Shown one piece after another: positions 21,849-35,300 of a stretch of DNA of 64,000 nucleotides. Within the stretch, counting starts at the first letter, position 1; every line of letters begins with the position of its first letter. Both the position numbers and the translations under genes were made by a program. Source of the DNA: Trifolium pratense (Eukaryota; Streptophyta; Magnoliopsida; Fabales; Fabaceae); the NCBI RefSeq assembly GCF_020283565.1, contig NC_060064.1, positions 13,350,337 through 13,414,336 of the forward strand, in the 5' to 3' direction. A model generated the notes under the pieces. That model saw only the letters and a program-made list of their open reading frames with translations, made no database searches and had not been told where the DNA came from.

Positions 21849-24800
21849 ATGGGTTCTCAACCAGGTGTTCGTGAGTGGTCTGGAATCAATACATTTGCTC
21901 CTGCTACACAGACCAAATTGCTTGAACTTTTGGGAAAACTTAAACAAGAGGTTTTTGTTTTTGTTTCCTTTCCTTTTCCAATTATTGCACTAGTTAAAAC
22001 AATTTTTCATGTTTTAGTTTTGTTCAAGGGTTAAAGAAATTGTCTGCAATTGTAATTAATAATTATGTACTATGTATCTGTGAGACGAGATCGCCGCTTC
22101 AATTTTAGTTATATGATTATTATGTCTTGAAATATTGCATTTGAAAACAATTTCAAGGTTTTAAGAAATTATGGCCGCGGTGTTAGGGTTTTTAACTATG
22201 AAGCACAAAAACCGGAACACCTGAACACGCCTAATCTGATGAGTGATAGTGCTTCACAGGTTTTTAATGTCTATGCGTGACTGTGTGACAGCAATTTTTT
22301 TTAGTGAGAGTGATCATTTGAAAGAAGGTTTTTTGTTTCCTCTTTGGGAATTTTATGTTGGTTTCTTTTGGTATATAGGATGTGAACTCCTTAACCATAC
22401 TTGTGATGGGCAAAGGTGGTGTTGGAAAGTCTTCAACTGTGAACTCTATCTTTGGGGATAGAGTTGTTTCAATTAGTCCCTTTCAGGTATGTGATGGTAC
22501 TTTCTGGCCGGTGATGGTTTTTAAATTGATATTCTTTTATGATGATTGCCTGTGTTGTAAAAAACATTTTTTTATCTTGAAAAGTCGGAAGGGGCAAGGC
22601 CAGTTATGGTGTCGCGATCAAGGGCAGGTTTTACATTGAACATTATCGATACTCCTGGTCTTATTGAAGGGGGATACATCAATGATATGGCGCTTGATAT
22701 AATAAAACGGTATGCTCTTATGTCTGACATGTAACTGTGCACTCTGTGGAACATGTTTTTGGTCATTTTTTAACCAAAAAAACTGATTTTGGTTTTTACC
22801 ATTTTCTTTTGTTTGGTTTTTTGTAGTTTCCTTCTAGACAAGACCATAGATGTTTTGCTTTACGTGGACCGCTTAGATGCGTATCGAGTAGACAACTTGG
22901 ACAAGTTGGTTGCCAAAGCTATAACTGACAGTTTTGGCAAAGGAATATGGAGCAAGGCTATAGTAGCACTCACACATGCCCAATTCTCTCCACCAGATGG
23001 ATTGCCTTATGATGAATTCTTCTCAAAAAGATCTGAAGCTCTCTTGCAAGTTGTCAAATCAGGTGCCTCCTTAAAGAAGGATGCCTCTCAGGTATTTGTC
23101 TATCTAACATCAATCCCATCCTTGAAATACATCTCAGGGTAAAAAGTTGAAACTGTAAAGGCATTGGAAATTGAAGTATTTACCTATTTAGATTTTAGTT
23201 CCTGGATCTATGATCCTCAAATGGGAATACATTGGTTGGCCACTTAGTTGATTCTATAGATTCCAAATGCACTAACTCTTGTAGGGATCTGTTTTCCTGT
23301 GTTTGTGATGACCAATATAATTATCTCCGTTACTCTTTTATGTAGGACACTTGGCCAATTTATGGTTATACATCTGTCATGCATGATTGTCCGGCTAGAC
23401 CTGGTTAACCATGAATTGGTCCAGTGGCCTGTCTGCTTTTGTAAACAGTGGATTTAAAAGTTGAAACCGTTGAACGGTGAACGAGACGAATCTTGACAGT
23501 TTAACTGGTTAAATTTATTTGAGATTTTGTACTGATAGCCGATAGAGTAAACAAAGATTCACACTTTGAAACTGTTGTTCACCCACTTTGCTAAAGCCAT
23601 CTCTTAACGTTATAGCTCATATTTTTTGTGTGATATGCCCTTTTGAAATTCAAAGTTTATTAAAAAGATTGGCAATTAAAATAATTGAACCAGAACAATT
23701 CATAAAACATGATGAATCCTACCACCAAGTCATTTATGGATCACTGTTTCTTAGTATGTATTTGTCTTCTATTGTTTGTAATCTGTAGCATCTAGTTACT
23801 AACTAATTTATTATTGAGTTATTGTGTATGTAATGAATCAATTCAATGATGTTAGAAAAATCAATTAGTAGTTTCCTTCTAACTTTACTTATATATTCTC
23901 ATAACAAGTTATTTTTTCTTACATTTTGCATTATTTATTTATTTATTGGATATACATATAGTATATAGAATATATGTCAAGTTCCACTTCAACATCGATT
24001 AACCACATTCCGACCTTAATCTTTGACCTTTTCGTCTACTAATGCGGATGCTGTTCAGTTTTAAAAACATTGGTACAGAAGCATAGCCTTGATATTCAAT
24101 GAGAAACTTTCTCATGTGCTAGTTCATAACTGTATTTTTTCCTGCTACTGGCCTGCTTTATTACTCGCTCTACCCTTCAATACCTCCATATAGAGTAGCA
24201 GCAGCCTCTTTGATTTTTTGTTGAATTTTGGGTGAATACAAACAAAACCTATGAAGCACTGACACGAACATTTGAAATGACACTGACACATTGACATCAA
24301 TAGTAATTTGAGAAATTTGGGTGATTGAAGTAGTCACATGTGTTGGTGTCGTGTCGGTGTTGGACACTGAAACGTGTCAGACAACACCTTCGATCAGAAG
24401 TGTCGGTGCTACAGAGAACACAGCGTTCTTGCATTCACGTTGGCTTTTCTTTCATTCTAAACTAAGTATAGACACATGGTTTCATTCAGGGGATTATTGA
24501 TGGATATTCTGTGGGTTTGGAGAGCATCATGAAATTGTGAAAATTACTTTATTCGTTAATGGTAAATTTATAGTATACTTATTGCTTCCTCTAAAATAAT
24601 AGAGTTATGTCCAGCTTGTCTCTTGTTCTTTTGTTTCAATTTAATGTTAATGTTAATGTTAATTTTATTAATTTATTTAATGTTAATATTACTAATTATT
24701 AATTTATTATTTGTTGCTTTTCACAAACACTGGCCGTGTAATTCATAATTTTCATACTTCTAGTTTACTTTTCTGTTATCCCTAGGCTGCCATTCCGGTT

Positions 24801-25313
24801 GTTTTGATCGAGAACAGTGGCAGATGCAACAAAAATGAAAGCGATGAGAAGGTAGGAAATTTGGCTCGTGGCATTTTCTCTTGTATCCTCCTTTAGCCCA
24901 TTTATCTCGCTTAATCTGATTGTGAAAATGTGTTCATGATGACAGGTTCTTCCAAATGGGATTGCTTGGATTCCTCATCTAGTCCAAACAATCACAGAAG
25001 TCGCATTGAACAAAAATGAGTCTATTTTGGTTGATAAGAAGTTGATTGAAGGACCGAATCCAAATCAGAGAGGGAAACTATGGATTCCTCTCATATTTGC
25101 AGCACAAGTAAGATTTTGAACTTTGAGGCATATCTTGTTTTCTCTTTTGATTCTTGTTTATTTTATTCTTCCTGTTTGCAGTTCTTCTTCATCAAGAAGA
25201 TAGAATCCATAATCAAGAATGACATTGCTAATGAAGAAAGGCCCTCATGGGAGACACGTGATGTATATGGTCGGAAAGAGAAGCGTAATCTAGGTGGTCG
25301 TCGTCGGCGTTAA
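21849..25313 (+). CDS. TOC34: TOC34 chloroplast outer-envelope import GTPase, seven exons
   Basis: Exons 21849-21950, 22379-22486, 22585-22709, 22827-23091, 24786-24851, 24946-25107 and 25182-25313 join through GT..AG introns in consistent phase to 319 residues. Pea Toc34 is about 310. The protein is a GTP-regulated receptor of the TOC complex that binds transit peptides at the outer chloroplast membrane. Seen: the P-loop GKGGVGKSST (45-54), DTPG (92-95), YVDRLDAYRVD in exon 4, and THAQ as G4-like motif. Near the C-terminus is a membrane segment (about 266-281, KLWIPLIFAAQFFFI), followed by a short Arg-rich tail ending GGRRRR. This is the tail-anchored layout of TOC34. The start ATG opens MGSQPGVREWSGINTF as in the family. 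Intron 4 is 1.7 kb and holds repeats. The frame is intact. Confidence 0.96.
24252..24413. mobile_element. Small MITE in TOC34 intron 4
   Basis: Inverted ends TATGAAGCACTGACAC and, reversed, TGTAGCACCGACACTTC bracket about 160 bp with internal 'gtgtcgtgtcggtgttgga' text. This type of short 'GACAC'-rich inverted element is common in legume introns. Target duplication not resolved. Confidence 0.55.
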
Positions 25314-25650
25314 AATCTGTGAACCTTTAGCTATCATTGCCGGCACATCTGTCCTTTATGTGGTTTGTTATTGAATTTAGTCTGTGTTTTCAATTACTGC
25401 AATTCCCATTAGTCTGCGGCATAGGAATTTGTTTGTGATCTAGAAGATGGCTTGTTTTGTGAGAAGTTGTTTGGTTTTGCAAAATTGAGTTTGATAGGAT
25501 TTGATGTATTAAGGATGCAGCCACTATCATTGTTGTTTAATATGCTTTAACAATTGACACCATCTCCAAGTTTGATTCTTTAATATTGCAGAGCATATAT
25601 CAAGTTTTCTTCTTGTGCTTAAAAAATGAGAGTTTATATGATAAGAACCA

Positions 25651-27100
25651 TTAATTTGCAAAAAATCTGAATTCTATTGTAGCCGTAATATTGTTTCTTT
25701 TGTTAAAGAATCTGTTCCATCCATATTAGGAGTGCAACAAGTATTAGTAACCATGGTAGTCAATCCTGGGCGATCCCAGTGGGATCCCGGTGGAGCGGCG
25801 CGGAGCGGAGCTCTGCCGGGATGGGATGGAGCGGACTGAGATTTTGTTTTCATGGGTTTTAAAGGCCATTTTTGAAATCTCACTCATTTTAGTAAGATTA
25901 AAATTGGCTTTTTACCTTTAAAATTGTTACTTACTCCTAACTAAACCCTATCCGCAATTCATTCTTTCTCTCACGCGTATCGTACTCTCTTCTCTCACTT
26001 TCACGATCCAAACTTTGATGATGAACTTGAATTTTAATTTTTAGTTACTTTATTAATCTAAGTGTTGGAGACTTGACTTTTGCTTATTTATTTTGCTTGA
26101 CTTTTGTTGGTAATTTTTAGTTACTTTATGATGAAGAAGGTGTTGTAGACTTGAAATTTGTGTTTTGAATTTTTAATTTATGAATGTTTAATGGATTTTG
26201 AGATGTTTGTTTAATTTTTCATTAATTATATGTTTATAGTATTATTTATGTAATTTATAAAAAAAAATAAAAATAGCGGCATCCCGGCCATCTCGCTCCC
26301 CGAGATGCAGCTATCTCAGTTTTGGGGCTGGCCGCTCCGCTCCGCGATCCGGGATTAACTTCTATGTTAGTAACATGTAAATATCTTGGGCTCCCATCGA
26401 TGGTGGGTAGGAGTAGAAAATTCACTTTCAAGTTTGTTAAGGATAGGATCCGAAAAAAAAAAATCTTTGAGCAGTAAATGTTTATCTCAAGCAGGCGGAG
26501 AGGTTTTGATCAAATCGGTTCTACAATTAATACCATCCTATGTTATGAACATATTTCTATTTTTGTCCTCTCTTTGTGATGAGATCGAGAAGATGATGAA
26601 CTCATTTTTGTCGGGACATAACAAGGGTCAGTCTAAAGGTATTCATTAGTTATCTTGGCATCGTGTCTCAATGCCCAAGAATGTGGGTGGCCTAAAAATT
26701 CATGACTAATTCAAATAGTTAATCACTCGACTTTTCAAAGCTAGATACTTTCCTAGAAGTGGTTTCCTAGTCCAGCATTGGTCACAATCCTAGTTACATT
26801 TGATAACGTATTTGGAGTGCAAAGTTCGTTCATGATGGTCACAAGCGGAGCATTGGGTCATGTCATAATATTTCTATATGGACCAAAAATGGATTTTTAA
26901 TGGTTCTGTGATTTCTAAGCGCACCGGACCTAGTAGAGGAACTTCACCATTTGAATGTTTCGGACCTATTTGGTGATTATGGTAAGCATTGGAATGTTAA
27001 TTTAGTGAATTCTTTTTTGGTACCTCAAATGCAGATGTGGTGTCGACCGTTGAATACTCTTCTTTTCAATTCAGTTAATCACGATAAGATATTTTGGAGA
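25651..27100 (+). mobile_element. Degraded LINE reverse transcriptase, interrupted by a MITE
   Basis: Left part (25651-25751): the frame reads KSEFYCSRNIVSFVKE, then SVPSILGVQQVLVT. After the MITE (from 26367) it continues KYLGLPSMVGRSRKFTFK and FVKDRI, as in plant LINE ORF2. A long A run near 26450 shifts the frame. The rest (SLSSKCLSQAGGEVLIKSVL, IPSYVMN, MMNSFLSGHNKGQSKGIH) is readable in pieces, with stops, to about 27100. It is not functional. It lies about 340 bp past the TOC34 stop codon, in the same orientation. Confidence 0.85.
25752..26366. mobile_element. hAT-type MITE inserted in the LINE
   Basis: 615 bp, flanked by TTAGTAAC on both sides (25744-25751 and 26367-26374), an 8-bp target duplication as for hAT elements. 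Inverted ends: CATGGTAGTCAATCCTGGG and, reversed, CATAGAAGTTAATCCCGGA. The subterminal parts are GC-rich (ggagcggcgcggagcgg; ccgctccgctccgcgatcc) while the middle is AT-rich. It has no coding capacity. Confidence 0.88.
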
Positions 27101-28079
27101 TAATTTGAAAAGTAAAATTTACCGAACAACTTTAATTTTCATTTTACAACTATTATTTATAATTTATAACTTTATTGTTAAATTAGCTTTTACACGACTA
27201 TACCTAAAAAAGCTGAGTCAAACAATACTGGCTAAAAAAAATAAAAAAAAAAAGGAAAGATACTCCAGCTATGGTAGGAATCTTTGAGCCTTGATTAGAG
27301 CTAAACGGCATTCGTCGTGACATGAAAAACAACGACGACAAATAAAAACCCCAAAAAAGAGCCATGACACGTGACAAGCGTGTGGGTCCTACCACCATTG
27401 TTAACGACACTATTTCCAATTAAAACGCCGCCGTCCGTTCATTTCAACGCTAAACCTTCTCTCTCTCTAAAATCCAATCATTTCCTCAAAGACCAAACAA
27501 AAATACGAAAAAAAAAAAAAAAGAACTCTTTGTTTCTCACGCACACACAAACACCACCACTAATCCCCAATCTTAACACATTTTCCCGAGAAAATCCCTA
27601 TTTTCTCTCTCAGATTCCAGGAATCAGAATTTTCCACTCTAGGTCACATAGCTCCTGATTCTTTCCGCCGATCAATTTTCATCGTTTCCGATCCTTAACA
27701 ATCCAATTCCGAATCTGGTTTTGGATTCTCAATGCTTCGGATTCGTCTTCTGGAATGAGTTTTCTGAAAATTTCGTATTTAGATTTCCTCAACAATCTCA
27801 CCGTTTAGATTCCTTTCTTCAATTTTAAGCTTCTCGTAGGTAAATAAATTTTTAATTGTTGTTTATATTTCTAATTTTGTCGCTGTGTTCATGAATTAAC
27901 CTAGAAACTTTCCTTTTTTTGTTTAGGTTTTTAATTTTAGTTCATTCTAACTTGTTTTTGGAGGGTGTTTGACTTTGTATGGATCTAATTTGATGATTTT
28001 ATTATTTTTTATTCTTAGAAACTCAGCAAAATTTGAAATTTAATTGTTTTTGTTTTTGTTGTGAATTGTTAGTGTGAGT
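27101..28079 (+). promoter_or_regulatory. Promoter and 5' UTR of the MYB-CC gene, with a probable UTR intron
   Basis: A G-box core CACGTG is at 27368-27373. The following stretch (about 27440-27830) is pyrimidine-rich with 'ctctctctc', as in plant leaders. A donor at 27840 (cgtag|gtaaat) and an acceptor ending at 28072 (ttgttag|tgtgag) would remove 233 bp and place the start codon 8 nt into the next exon. The intron is inferred from the splice sites only. Confidence 0.5.
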
Positions 28080-31000
28080 ATGTATCATGCAAAGAAGTTT
28101 CCTGAGGCAACAATGATGCCTCATAAATCTCAAGGTGGAGGAGCTGAACAGCTTGCAAATGTTGGTGTTTTGAGTGGATCTGCTGTGAAAAATGTTGCCC
28201 CTGCACCCGCACCCGCACCTTCTGGTGGTGGTGGGAAACAGCGTCTGCGTTGGACGTCTGATCTTCATGATCGTTTTGTGGATGCTATTACACAGCTTGG
28301 TGGACCAGATAGTGGGTATTCCTTTTCAGTATTGAGATTAATACATGTCCTCTTTGGGGGAAAATGTTTCTTTATAGCTATGTTTAGATTTTTAGAAGTT
28401 AGCCGGAGAGTGGTGGGAAGGGGAGGGAAAGTGACAGCTAAGGGAGAGTAATTAGTTTGCCTTGTTTGGGAAGAGTAAACTTTCTAATTTGGGATAGAAA
28501 GAGGGCTTTTGAGAGTTTTAAAAAATCTCTAAAGTCTAAACCCTTTACTTCTTTTGTAAAAACTTCCAAACAAGTTATTATAAAACCTTCCTTTCCCTCT
28601 TCCCTTCCAAACAAAGCTTTTGGGTATTTATTATGGTCTTGCAATTTGCAAAGACATATGAAAACGATTATTGTCACATTTTTGCCAAAGTAATGCAGTG
28701 TGCAAGGGTTATTAGTTTAACATGATAAAGGCTGTTTATTTTTTTTCTCTTGAAAGCTTTGATCAATTTATTCCTGTAAGGCAGTAACAGTATCTGTGTC
28801 TTTGCGTATTTTGTCACTTGCATTTCAAGGTTTGGGTTGTGCACCAATTGACAACACCATGTTGGCCTGTATGGGTTGAGTTCAATTTAGTGTAGTCATT
28901 AAATATGTGAGTTGATTCTACTTTTTGAATTGTATATGACATGGGAAGTTTTCTTTTGCCTGAAATTCAGTTTCACTTTTTGCAACCTTCATAATGATGG
29001 AAAGCGTGTGTCCTTTAAAGTTTAAAGAATAGATAAATAGGTATTCTTAAATAAAATTTGTGAATTGTCAAGACTTTTGCACCGGCCAACCAAAGTCGCA
29101 CAGGTCTTTTTCACGTGCTACATAAGTTTGGGTATGTGTCGTGTCATTTTAATAAAAAAATTCAAATTCTAATCTAAGTTGCCTTGGTGTAAGAACGTAG
29201 AGTTTACTTATGCATTGTATGATTCACTTCTCAATAAAGGCTTTCCAATTTTGATTCCTTAACTAGTATTATTTTTTTTGGTCAACCTTAACTAGTATTC
29301 TATGAGCACTAATTAGCAGAACCTTTTTTAATATTTTAGCTGCTGATTGTAATTGACGTATAGCCATTGATGGAGAGGGTCACCTTTTTTTGTTTTTTCT
29401 TTTATCTGATGATATGCAAAAGTTTAGGTAATTTCCTGGATCTTTTTAATTTTAAATTATTCATGACAGGAGCAACACCAAAAGGTGTTCTGAGAGTGAT
29501 GGGTGTACCTGGACTGACCATTTATCACGTTAAAAGCCATTTACAGGTAATATTATCTAGACTAATAATTTTGGTGTATGTGCACAAAATGTTTTAGAAA
29601 TGTGACGTTGATTCTAATCTTTCTCTGATAATCACTACATGTAGAAGTATCGCCTGGCGAAGTACTTGCCTGAATCACCAGCTGATGGTAAAGGTGCCCT
29701 GTTTTTTCTTTCCCTTCATAGTTCCTACAAATTTATCAGAAATGTCACGCTGTTTTGATTTCACATTTTCAACTGACTTAGTCAGAGTTCTTTTTTGGAC
29801 TTTCAGATTCTAAAGATGAGAAAAGGAATTCTGGAGACAGTATTTCTGGCGCTGATTCTTCCCCGTGGGTTTCTTAGTTGTTTACCGAAGATAATTTGTA
29901 AATTCTTCTCTTTGATGCCTCTACTTCTAACATTTTAATAAAACCATCATGGCCTGCAGGGGATTGCAAATCAACGACGCACTAAGAATGCAGATGGAGG
30001 TTCAGAAACGTCTGCATGAACAGCTTGAGGTTTGTTACCTAGCTATACTATTTTTTATAATTGCTGAAAGAGAACACTCAATTAGCCCACAAATACTATT
30101 TTTCTTCTTGTCTATGGGTAAAAACAGGTTTAGAAAAGTTACTCCATGTGTTTATTAATAGACCAAAAAAAGCAACGATAATGCACACCAAGTGAAAAAC
30201 TGGAGATAGGGCAGTATAATAGATGACAATGATAAACTATTATGCTTCTTCTAGTCCCCTAGGTCTCTAATTGCAAGCACATAAATCATTCCTCTTCATT
30301 TAGATTTTGATATTAGCCCAAGGTAGTCAGAGTTGAGATCCTACACAAGGTTGGGGAGGGGTCTCAAGATTGTGAATCGGCGGATCGTAACACGGATCAT
30401 ATGATCCTACCAATTTCACCAACTCGTATATATCGAGTATAGATTAATGCATATAAATGTGGTGGGAGTGGTTAGGATTGTGGCCGCCATTGCAGAATGG
30501 GATTGGAGTTGACGCGGTCCAAAGTGACCTCTACAACCATTTTCTCTTGCTCACAATTTTCTGTGCCTCTCCCATCTCTATGTGTAGTCCTCTCTCTCTG
30601 AAGAAGAGAAGAAATTAAAGCACTGTGAAGGTGAGAAGAAGGATGAAGATGGATTTCACAGTGAAGGTGGCGGCGGCTGATGAGAGAAGAGAAACTAGGG
30701 TAAATGAGTTTCGCTTAGTTAATATTGGGCCTTCATTAATCAGGTATTGGGCTTGGCCCACAGTGACCTAACCTGGATAAGTTAATATTGGGTTTTTTTT
30801 GTTACCATTTTAATGGTCTGTTTTGTTATATAAAATCAATTTAAACTAAATATTTTTTTTTCATACTTTCTCGGTCCTTAATATATTTTTTAGTATTGGT
30901 GTCCACGTCCCTAAAATAGCACCTGCTTCGCTCTCCACGCCTGCTCCACTCTAATTTTGGGTTGGCCGCACCACGTCGCTAACTGAGATTGATAGCAGAG

Positions 31001-32321
31001 AAACATTGTATTTAACGTCTACGTGAGAGAGGGACTGAGGGAGTGCAATGAATTTGTGTATTGGGCTGATTTTAACAAAGTAATAGGATTAGTGGATGTA
31101 TTAGGAAGGTTTCCACAAATTATTTGGATTAGTGGGTGAGAAACTACCCGCCGCAGGTCACAGTAAAACAAAAACTTGTATTTTTAGGTTTTTGAACATT
31201 AATTGTAGGTTTTAAGTAACCGGGTCGCAAACTTGACCCACAAACCTGTATTTTTAAGGAAGACGAACAGAATAGAAAGAAGTGCACGATTCCACCAGTC
31301 CTACGTCTTTGCACGCCGATCCCAGCCACTCATCAATTTGCGTTTCTGGCCATAGTCAAACATGCCAAGGGGTTGCAAGATCGTAGAAGCGTACGATTCT
31401 TTCTATGTTCCGGATCGCGATTTTGTCTATCATTCATTAAATCTTAATGTATTAAATGGTTTAGTGTTTTAGTCTTTATGTATTAAATCTTAATCACCAA
31501 TCGTATCAAACTATATTAATAAACCAGTCCTTTTTTCACCTTCCATCTTTATCTAAAGCCTTATAAACTTCAACAATGATTAAACTTGGATACTAAACCC
31601 CAACCATCTTTTATATAAAACAAATAGAAATTAGAATGTGGTATTGATGAAGAAAATAACTGAAATATGCATCCATATGGCTGATTTGAGTGATTGGTTT
31701 AAGTTCAAGCTACACTAGAAACTTCAAATGTTGCTACAGTAATTTGAAGAGTGATCATTACATCAATGGTTCAACTATTAATTTCAAGTTTAATTTCTTC
31801 ACTGACCATTACATTAATTTGAAGAGTGATGATGATGAATAACAATTAGCTTCTAATTTGTCTCAAACTCGTGATTTAAGTGTGATAATAAGATGAATAC
31901 TGTTTGTTAAATTTCACAGTATTGTGCTTTATTGATGATATTCCAGGTTCAAAAGCAATTACAAATGAGAATTGAAGCTCAGGGTAAATACTTGCAAAAG
32001 ATCATAGAGGAACAGCAGAAATTAGGTAGTACCTTGCCAGCCTCAGAAACGCTTTCATTGCCCCATGATAAGCACAATCATACCCAGCCAGAGCCTTCTG
32101 GGTCTAGTGACGCCCTTGCAGGCACTTTTTCTCCACTTAAGAAGCAGAGAATTGATGAAGGTCCGAAGGATGGCTTCACTGCATCCCAAGTTACAAGAGA
32201 GAGTGCAGAGAAGAATGATTGTAATGTTGGTCGTTTAGATCCGAACTTGTATGAAGATGATGATGCTGGCTTCGGATTTGATTTAGAGACAGAAAACGAT
32301 GACAACAATGAGAGTGAGTAG
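28080..32321 (+). CDS. MYB-CC transcription factor, PHR1-LIKE (PHL7-type), six coding exons
   Basis: Exons 28080-28311, 29470-29546, 29645-29687, 29807-29864, 29960-30029 and 31947-32321 give 284 residues in one frame. Seen: an Ala/Pro/Gly-rich N-terminus; a single GARP/MYB domain (about 54-113) with QRLRWTSDLHDRFV, GGPDRATPKGVLRVMG and LTIYHVKSHLQKYRLAKYLP; and a MYB-CC coiled coil with MQMEVQKRLHEQLEVQ (147-162) continuing to KYLQKIIEEQQKLG. The tail is acidic, ending DLETENDDNNESE. The LHEQLE motif marks the PHR1/PHL group, which binds P1BS-type sites, often as dimers, in phosphate and other responses. The short N-terminus and motif text fit the PHL7-like branch best, from memory. Intron 5 (1.9 kb) holds repeats. 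Exon 3 could end 6 nt later at a second donor. Confidence 0.93.
28459..28620. mobile_element. Small hAT-like MITE in intron 1 of the MYB-CC gene
   Basis: Ends GCCTTGTTTGGGAAGAG and, reversed, GCTTTGTTTGGAAGGGAAGAG, with arms that partly pair ('ttgtaaaaacttccaaac'). Adjacent G-rich and C/T-rich tracts (about 28405 and 28590) may extend the element to about 28400. Confidence 0.5.
30330..31440. other. Probable inserted element in intron 5 of the MYB-CC gene
   Basis: Both sides hold similar inverted text: 'attgtgaatcggcggatcg' near 30370 and, reversed, 'aaaatcgcgatccgg' near 31415. The interior differs in composition, with a purine-rich tract around 30595-30690 and 'gggcttggccca'. This suggests a non-autonomous DNA transposon of about 1.1 kb. 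No target duplication could be fixed. Confidence 0.35.
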
Positions 32322-35300
32322 TAACAATTAGGTTCTGTTTGTAGATCAACTTGTTTCTTATTGTAATATCTGGTAGAAAATACAATCATGTTTTTGTATA
32401 TTATACTCCATGCAATCCATTTGTATATATTAATGTAGAAATAGATGCATTCTTCTCTCCTGTTGTGGGAATGGTAAACACTGCACACTCTCACAGTCAA
32501 CAGAAATGCATTGACATGCATTGTACATGTGGTCATGGATGATGAATGTTAAGAGCTTCACACTAGTCATCATTTATCAATGTTTGGGTTGTTATTGTCC
32601 AAGTTAATATAAAAGTTTTCAATTAGCTAGTGAAGGCATTGTTTGATCATGTATTCAACATGTGAGGTAAGACTCTGTTATTGTTGAAGATAGTTAAAAC
32701 AAGCTTCCCTTTACATTAATTGCACCTTACTATAAGGTTAGATTAGACATTGTTTGACATGTACTCTTAGAGTCATGTGAATACCTTTTACCTTTATGTG
32801 ACAATGAAACTTTAAGTCTCCGGACCAAAATAAGAGATAGCATTGTACTGATTTTATGTTTTATACTTTTTCCATGTTCAATTCCACTTACATCTGTACT
32901 TGATATATCAATATTTTTGAAATTTATCATTTCTCTCAATTCTCACCACCTTTTGCATATATGTTGAAATGAGGTTTTATTTACCAAATACTATTTATAA
33001 CCTTGTCAATTCTTCATAGATTTACTTAATGTGTGATCCTTTATTGTTTTCCCTTGTTTAAGCATAATTGATATAGTTTCATTTTAGTATTTTAAAATAT
33101 ATATATATATATATGAACTTAAATTAATATGTAACTTGACTTGGTGGTGGCTAGGGTGGACGAGTTAAGAAGCAGATAAAAAGAAAATCGAGAATTTGAC
33201 TCTCACTCTGAACATCATACTAACCATTACTAACTATACTATCATTGAGGTTTCAAAAATCAGCTTGGGGGAATATACAAGACATAGTCGTAATGATAAT
33301 TTGTATGTGGTTACGAGTTATGACTACTAACAAGTGGTCGAGGGAATTTTTATTTATGAACTATCAAAATTAATTTTTGAGGTGTACAATTGATTTTGAT
33401 ATATTTTGTTTTTATAAAGTAGAATTGATTCAATTTGAAGTTAGAAATTGTAGCTTCTGAATTTAGAATTTATTTTTACACTCAAATTTTTTGTTCACTC
33501 ACTATTATATGAATGTATGCAAACATAAGTCATTTTACTTTCAACTTAATTTTAGTCAGAATCAATTTTACAAAATCAATTCACTTAAAATCAATTTTTT
33601 TCACCACAGAAAGAACCAAACAGATCTCATTCTAATGTTGGTATTCACCTTTTATAGTGTTGTTCATAATATTTATGACCGTTGTTGACAGTTAGAAGTT
33701 AGAACTCAATTTTGCATGTCTTTATTAGCCATGTGCAGTTTACTGCTTCAACTTTTTCAAAAAGTTGTCAACAGTGTTAGACTTATAGTATTGACTGTTC
33801 ACTCAGAAACTTCAGTAAAGCTGTGGTCTGTGCATGCTTCTGAAGTCTTTGAGACTATTCTGTCAAGATCTTGAGCATGCTCACTTAATTTATGCTGCCA
33901 ATTTCTACGCCTCTAGGTGGTTTAAGCGGGAGGGGATCCTCTCATGTGACATTTTTGTCATGTGGAATCTCATCCACTCATCTTTTTTCACATCTAATTA
34001 TTAAAATGGTAATAGAGGTTTGAGATGGAAACTGAAGAGAATTCAGTGAAATCTCCACTGGAGACAATCCATTCCCGGTTTAAGCTGTCAAATTTCTCCA
34101 AAGTTTTTAAGCAGGCTTTTTATGCAAGGTGTTTAAACTCGAGTTTGGATCCTCTCATGTCTTTTTGGTCTAGACCTCTCTCCTTTTTCTCATGCAAGGG
34201 TGAATGATTCATAAAGAAGAAAATTAGTCTAGAATAGAGACAAAAAGATGAACGGTTGAGATTGGTACGAAATTGATAGTATGAGAGAAAAAACATTAGA
34301 GAATCCAAATCCATTTAAACTCTTAGGGTTAACTCTTAAGCTCTACCAGGCTTCACGAGAGAGTCCGACTCTTGAATTTGACAACCTTATTTTCTGACTT
34401 CATATTTATTTTCAATTAGGCAAACACAATTTTTAAAATGTATGAGTGAGGTGTTTGTTATGGACTAATCTGTAAAATCAAGAATTTGAAGGAAAAAAAA
34501 CTTAGGCCATTTACTTAGTGAAAATTATTTTTTATTTTCAATTCATAAAATTTACGTTAGTTTTACTTTATAACAATGAAAATAAAGACACTTCAAGTGA
34601 ACAATCTCCTTGTATTTTCCAAAAACAATAAAAATGACAATTATTTTCATTATTTCTAAAAATGTATCATCTTAACTAACATTTCATATTCTCTTTACTA
34701 CTACAGGTTTACTTTCAGAATCCTTCTTCAACTTAAAATGAATACAAATTTTAGGAAATGAAAATATGAAGTCTTGGTTCTAGTTACAGGTCCATTTTTT
34801 GCACTAGACAATATAGAAACATGTTTAAAGATGTTTCTTTTATACCTGAATTTCCAATTTTGCCCTTGCAAAAAACTTCGGTTTGTGGAAACCAAAGTTT
34901 TTTTTTTGCCTTGAAAACAAATTTCGGTTTATAAAAACCGAAATCTACTTTGAAATTGCACTAGAAAAAATTCGGTTTCTACGAACCGAAATTTTTTGCA
35001 AGGGCAAAATTAAAATATTGGAGGCATAAAAGAATCACGGATCTGGAGAGAAAACATAATGTTTAAATACCACTGTGTTTCTGTACAATCCAAGTTCAGA
35101 CTTGTCCCAATTTTAAGTCCCTACATTTAAAAGCTGTTTATGACCCATTGTATTTGATACTACTACTGTACACTATTTATTTCATGATAAGGTTACTGGT
35201 AGCTTTTTTTTGTCTTGTCTTCAACATTCCTTTCAGTGGAACAGACAAAAACCCTATATGTTCAACAATAACAAGGCAAACCCAGATTGCATGGACATGG

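Noticed and set aside
31144..31329. 61-codon minus-strand frame in MYB-CC intron 5
   Set aside because: Lies in the putative inserted element, no motif recognised.
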